Assembly (NCBI GenBank): GCA_023246985.1
Contig: JAHFHJ010000057.1
Coordinates: forward strand, 1-8,345
Length of the DNA stretch: 8,345 bases
Source: Candidatus Omnitrophota bacterium
Lineage (GTDB): Bacteria; Omnitrophota; Omnitrophia; Omnitrophales; Aquincolibacteriaceae
Direction of reading: 5' to 3'
Below are positions 5,973 to 8,345 of this stretch, one piece after another. Position 1 is the first letter of the stretch; each line of letters starts with the position of its first letter. A program made the position numbers and the translations under genes. The notes below the pieces were generated by a model. It was not told where the DNA came from and searched no databases. It worked only from the letters and a program-made list of their open reading frames with translations.

Positions 5973-6497
5973 ATGCCGATCCTGGAATTGGCCGTAAAAT
6001 TCGGAACTTATGCCGCGATGGGCGCGATTCTGATCTTCGCCTTGGGGGTCGTGACCCTGCGGAATCTGTTCCATTGCGCGCTCTGTCTTGCGGCCGTAAT
6101 GATCGGCATCGCGATCCTCTATGTCGTGCTTCAGGCGGAATTCCTCGCCGCGGTCCAAATCCTTCTTTATGTCGGGGCCGTTGTAACCCTGGTGATCTTC
6201 GCGATCATGCTGACCGAACACCTCGCCGGAAAAACCGTCCGCCAGACTAATTCGCAAAGCCTTGCGGCCATTCTGGGTCTTCTGGGTTTTGTGGCCGTGA
6301 TCGCCGCCTTGATCGTCAAAACGCCCTGGCCGGTCACTCCAACGGCGATGGAAGCCAAGGTTTCCGTCATGGGCCTCGGAAAAGCGTTGATGGGCCTTTA
6401 TGTTTTCCCGTTCGAGGTCATCTCGATCGTACTCATCGCGGCCCTGATCGGGACCGTCGTCATTGCCAAAAAAGACGCCCCGGAGGAACGCCTGTGA
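5973..6497 (+). CDS. nuoJ: NADH-quinone oxidoreductase subunit J
   Basis: NuoJ (174 residues; ND6/Nqo10 family) is a five-helix membrane subunit between NuoH/NuoA and the antiporter-like subunits. The hallmark third helix reads AEFLAAVQILLYVGAVVTL (55-73). Y66 matches the tyrosine next to the pi-bulge that switches conformation during turnover in characterised enzymes. The C-terminal FEVISIVLIAALIG block is also typical. The start ATG is 3 bases after the nuoH stop and the stop overlaps the nuoK GTG (GTGA). No ribosome binding site is needed if translation is coupled. Confidence 0.95.
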   Translation: MPILELAVKFGTYAAMGAILIFALGVVTLRNLFHCALCLAAVMIGIAILYVVLQAEFLAAVQILLYVGAVVTLVIFAIMLTEHLAGKTVRQTNSQSLAAILGLLGFVAVIAALIVKTPWPVTPTAMEAKVSVMGLGKALMGLYVFPFEVISIVLIAALIGTVVIAKKDAPEERL

Positions 6498-6808
6498 TCG
6501 CGCTTCCCTTGTCCCACATGCTGATCTTTTCACTGCTCCTTTTTGCGATCGGTCTTTACGGCGCGCTCGTGCGGCGCAATATTATCGGCATTCTAATCTC
6601 GATCGAGCTGATGCTGAACGCCACCAACATCAATCTGATCGCGTTTTCAAAATACACTTCTCTTGCTCCGGAAACGGGACAGATCTTTGCGATCTTCGTG
6701 ATCGCGCTTGCCGCCACGGCCGCCGCCGTAGGCCTCGCGATCGTTCTGGCCCTTTACCGGACCCGAAAAACCATTTATTCCGACGAGGTTCATTTGCTGA
6801 AATGGTAA
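6494..6808 (+). CDS. nuoK: NADH-quinone oxidoreductase subunit K
   Basis: NuoK (104 residues; ND4L/Nqo11 family) is a three-helix subunit of the membrane proton path, related to MrpC of multi-subunit antiporters. RRNIIGILISIELMLNATN (27-45) holds E38, equivalent to the essential E. coli E36. Helix 3 begins at TGQIFAIFVIALAAT, but the second conserved glutamate (E. coli E72) is missing: the aligned residue is A76 (codon GCC at 6719-6721). Family length is usual (about 100). The start is GTG overlapping the nuoJ stop by 4 bases. The next gene is separated by an inserted-looking repeat. Confidence 0.95.
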   Translation: MIALPLSHMLIFSLLLFAIGLYGALVRRNIIGILISIELMLNATNINLIAFSKYTSLAPETGQIFAIFVIALAATAAAVGLAIVLALYRTRKTIYSDEVHLLKW

Positions 6809-6818
6809 TTTCTTACAA

Positions 6819-6938
6819 AAATCCGAAATCCGAAGCGCGAAATACGAAACGAATTCAAAATTTAAACGTTTTAAATTCGAATTTTGGATTCCGGCCGTTT
6901 AGATTTATTTTGAATTTCGATATTCGAATTTCGAATTT
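6819..6938. repeat. AT-rich inverted-repeat element between nuoK and nuoL (MITE-like)
   Basis: A 120-bp AT-rich palindromic element. The outer arms (6819-6843 and 6914-6938) match at 20 of 25 positions as inverted repeats. Both arms are built of 7-base steps: the left reads AAATCCG, AAATCCG, AAGCGCG, AAATACG, and the right (- strand) reads AAATTCG, AAATTCG, AATATCG, AAATTCA. A central palindrome AATTTAAA / TTTAAATT (6859-6866 / 6870-6877) has a 3-base loop. Composition differs sharply from the GC-richer genes on either side. From memory, similar elements are scattered through many uncultivated bacterial genomes and yield spurious small proteins. The nuoL ribosome binding site (AAGG, 6939-6942) begins immediately after it. 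Confidence 0.7.
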
Positions 6939-6949
6939 AAGGCGCTTTC

Positions 6950-8345
6950 ATGGCTGATCAACTGATTCTGGTTCCTTTGTTTCCTTTTTTAGCGTTCGCG
7001 GCGAATATTCTGGCCGGACGCTGGCTTAAGAATCGCGCGGCATGGCTTTCCGTCGCCGCCAGTTTCCTGGCCACGGCGATCGCGCTCCCCGTGTGTTGGG
7101 CGGTTTTCCAAGGCGGGCATTTCGCGCGGCAGGGAACCTGGCTCATGCTCGGCACGGCGCCGCTCAAGTTCGGTTATCTGATGGACCCTCTTTCGGCGGC
7201 TCTTCTTTTTATGGTCACGATCGTGGGCACCTTGATCCAGATCTATGCCGCCGGATACATGCACGGCGACCCGCGCTACAGCCGTTTCTTTGCCTACGTC
7301 TCGCTTTTCATGTCCGCCATGCTCACGCTCGTCATTTCCGATAATTATCTGCTCTTTTTCATGGCCTGGGAGATCATGGGACTTTGTTCCTATCTTTTGA
7401 TCGGATTTTATTTCGAGAAGGATTCTGCCGCCGATGCCGCCCAGAAGGCGTTCCTCACCACTCGCGTCGGCGATATGGGTTTTCTCCTCGGATTTCTTAC
7501 GCTTTTCACGGCGCTTGGCACGCTGAATTTCGCCCGGATGAATGCCCTCCTGGCCGGAATACACGGCGGCCACGCGGCTTTGAACACGGGACTTCTCTCG
7601 ATAGCGGCGCTTTTTATTTTCTGCGGCACGATCGGAAAATCCGCGCAGTTTCCTCTTCATGTGTGGCTGCCGGATGCCATGGAAGGCCCGACGCCCGTGA
7701 GCGCGCTCATCCATGCCGCCACGATGGTCGCGGCCGGCGTTTTCCTTGTCGCGCGCTCTTTCGCGCTTTTCACGGTCGTCCCGAACATTTTGCCGGTCGT
7801 CACCGCCGTCGGCACGATTACGGCGTTCATGGCGGCGTTCATCGCGCTGACCCAGAATGACATCAAGCGCATTCTCGCCTATTCTACGATTTCGCAGCTG
7901 GGTTACATGGTTACGGCCCTGGGGCTTTCCGGCCTCGGCGCCGGGACCTTTCATCTCATCACGCACGCTTTTTTCAAAGCATTGCTCTTCCTCGGCGCGG
8001 GCAGTATCATCCACGGCACGCATGTCCAGGATATACGCGAGATGGGCGGACTGTTCAGAAAAATGCCGCAGACCGCTATAACCTTCCTCATCGCGAGCCT
8101 TGCGCTGGCCGGCATCCCCCCGCTTTCCGGATTCTGGTCCAAGGACGAGATCCTGCTTGCGGCTTTTGGCTCCGGAAATTCTCCGGTCTTCGGCGTTCTG
8201 CTCCTTACGGCCTTCATGACGGCTTTCTATATGTTTCGTTTGATCTTCCTGACTTTTTTTGGCGCTCCGCGGAATGACAAAGTCCGCGCGCATGAATCTC
8301 CGGCGCTCATGACCGTGCCGCTTTGGTGCCTCGCGATCGGATCCG
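6950..8345 (+). CDS. nuoL: NADH-quinone oxidoreductase subunit L (partial, right end outside window)
   Basis: NuoL (465 codons seen, frame open at the edge; ND5/Nqo12 family, related to MrpA) is the distal antiporter-like proton-pumping subunit. Key charged residues are in place: E141 in FFMAWEIMG (E. coli E144 in helix 5), K230 in GKSAQFPLHVWLPDAMEG (E. coli K229), the IHAATM histidine, and K398 in FWSKDEIL (E. coli K399). Multiple hydrophobic helices follow the normal pattern. The C-terminal part, including the long lateral helix, lies beyond the window (full proteins are about 610-680 residues). The start ATG 6950 has AAGG 7 bases upstream, just after the AT-rich element. nuoM and nuoN would be expected next. 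Confidence 0.95.
   Translation, partial: MADQLILVPLFPFLAFAANILAGRWLKNRAAWLSVAASFLATAIALPVCWAVFQGGHFARQGTWLMLGTAPLKFGYLMDPLSAALLFMVTIVGTLIQIYAAGYMHGDPRYSRFFAYVSLFMSAMLTLVISDNYLLFFMAWEIMGLCSYLLIGFYFEKDSAADAAQKAFLTTRVGDMGFLLGFLTLFTALGTLNFARMNALLAGIHGGHAALNTGLLSIAALFIFCGTIGKSAQFPLHVWLPDAMEGPTPVSALIHAATMVAAGVFLVARSFALFTVVPNILPVVTAVGTITAFMAAFIALTQNDIKRILAYSTISQLGYMVTALGLSGLGAGTFHLITHAFFKALLFLGAGSIIHGTHVQDIREMGGLFRKMPQTAITFLIASLALAGIPPLSGFWSKDEILLAAFGSGNSPVFGVLLLTAFMTAFYMFRLIFLTFFGAPRNDKVRAHESPALMTVPLWCLAIGS

Noticed and set aside
4704..6533. A 609-codon open frame on the - strand opposite nuoI, nuoH, nuoJ and nuoK.
   Set aside because: It lies antisense to four clearly conserved complex I genes. 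Its composition (very high Arg, Asp, His, Gln) is the usual reverse-frame shadow of GC-rich hydrophobic genes.
6989..8293. A 434-codon open frame on the - strand opposite nuoL.
   Set aside because: It is antisense to nuoL, with the same charged shadow composition and no recognisable domain.

Overview
The window holds most of a bacterial respiratory complex I (NADH:quinone oxidoreductase family) operon on the + strand. Read in order it is nuoA, nuoB, nuoC, nuoD, nuoI, nuoH, nuoJ, nuoK and the first 465 codons of nuoL, which runs off the right edge. The left 1.1 kb is different. It holds the N-terminus of a membrane-anchored protein running off the left edge (- strand), a 365-base non-coding stretch with three copies of a palindrome-rich repeat, and a Nudix (MutT-like) hydrolase on the - strand, divergent from the nuo operon.

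The nuo genes are tightly packed. ATGA or GTGA 4-base overlaps join nuoD/nuoI, nuoI/nuoH and nuoJ/nuoK, and gaps of 1 and 3 bases separate nuoB/nuoC and nuoH/nuoJ. The packing is broken at three points: a near-perfect 20-bp hairpin between nuoA and nuoB, a 62-base gap before the chosen nuoD start, and a 120-bp AT-rich inverted-repeat element between nuoK and nuoL. The operon is headed by a strong sigma70-type promoter whose -10 box ends 8 bases before the nuoA start codon, so the mRNA is probably leaderless.

Together the products build the connecting arm (NuoB, C, D, I: iron-sulfur relay and quinone site) and the membrane arm (NuoA, H, J, K, L: proton translocation). Genes for the NADH-oxidising module (nuoE, F, G) are absent between nuoD and nuoH, where they usually sit, and nuoI precedes nuoH instead of following it. 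This is compatible with an 11-subunit, Fpo/NDH-1-like enzyme fed by ferredoxin or another donor, or with nuoEFG lying elsewhere in the genome. NuoK lacks the second conserved membrane glutamate (E. coli E72), with alanine in its place; the other key residues checked are present.

The organism is a bacterium of moderate GC with many small palindromic intergenic elements. The style of the palindromes and gene packing recalls uncultivated lineages such as Omnitrophota, but this is an impression only and the sequence does not fix the taxonomy.
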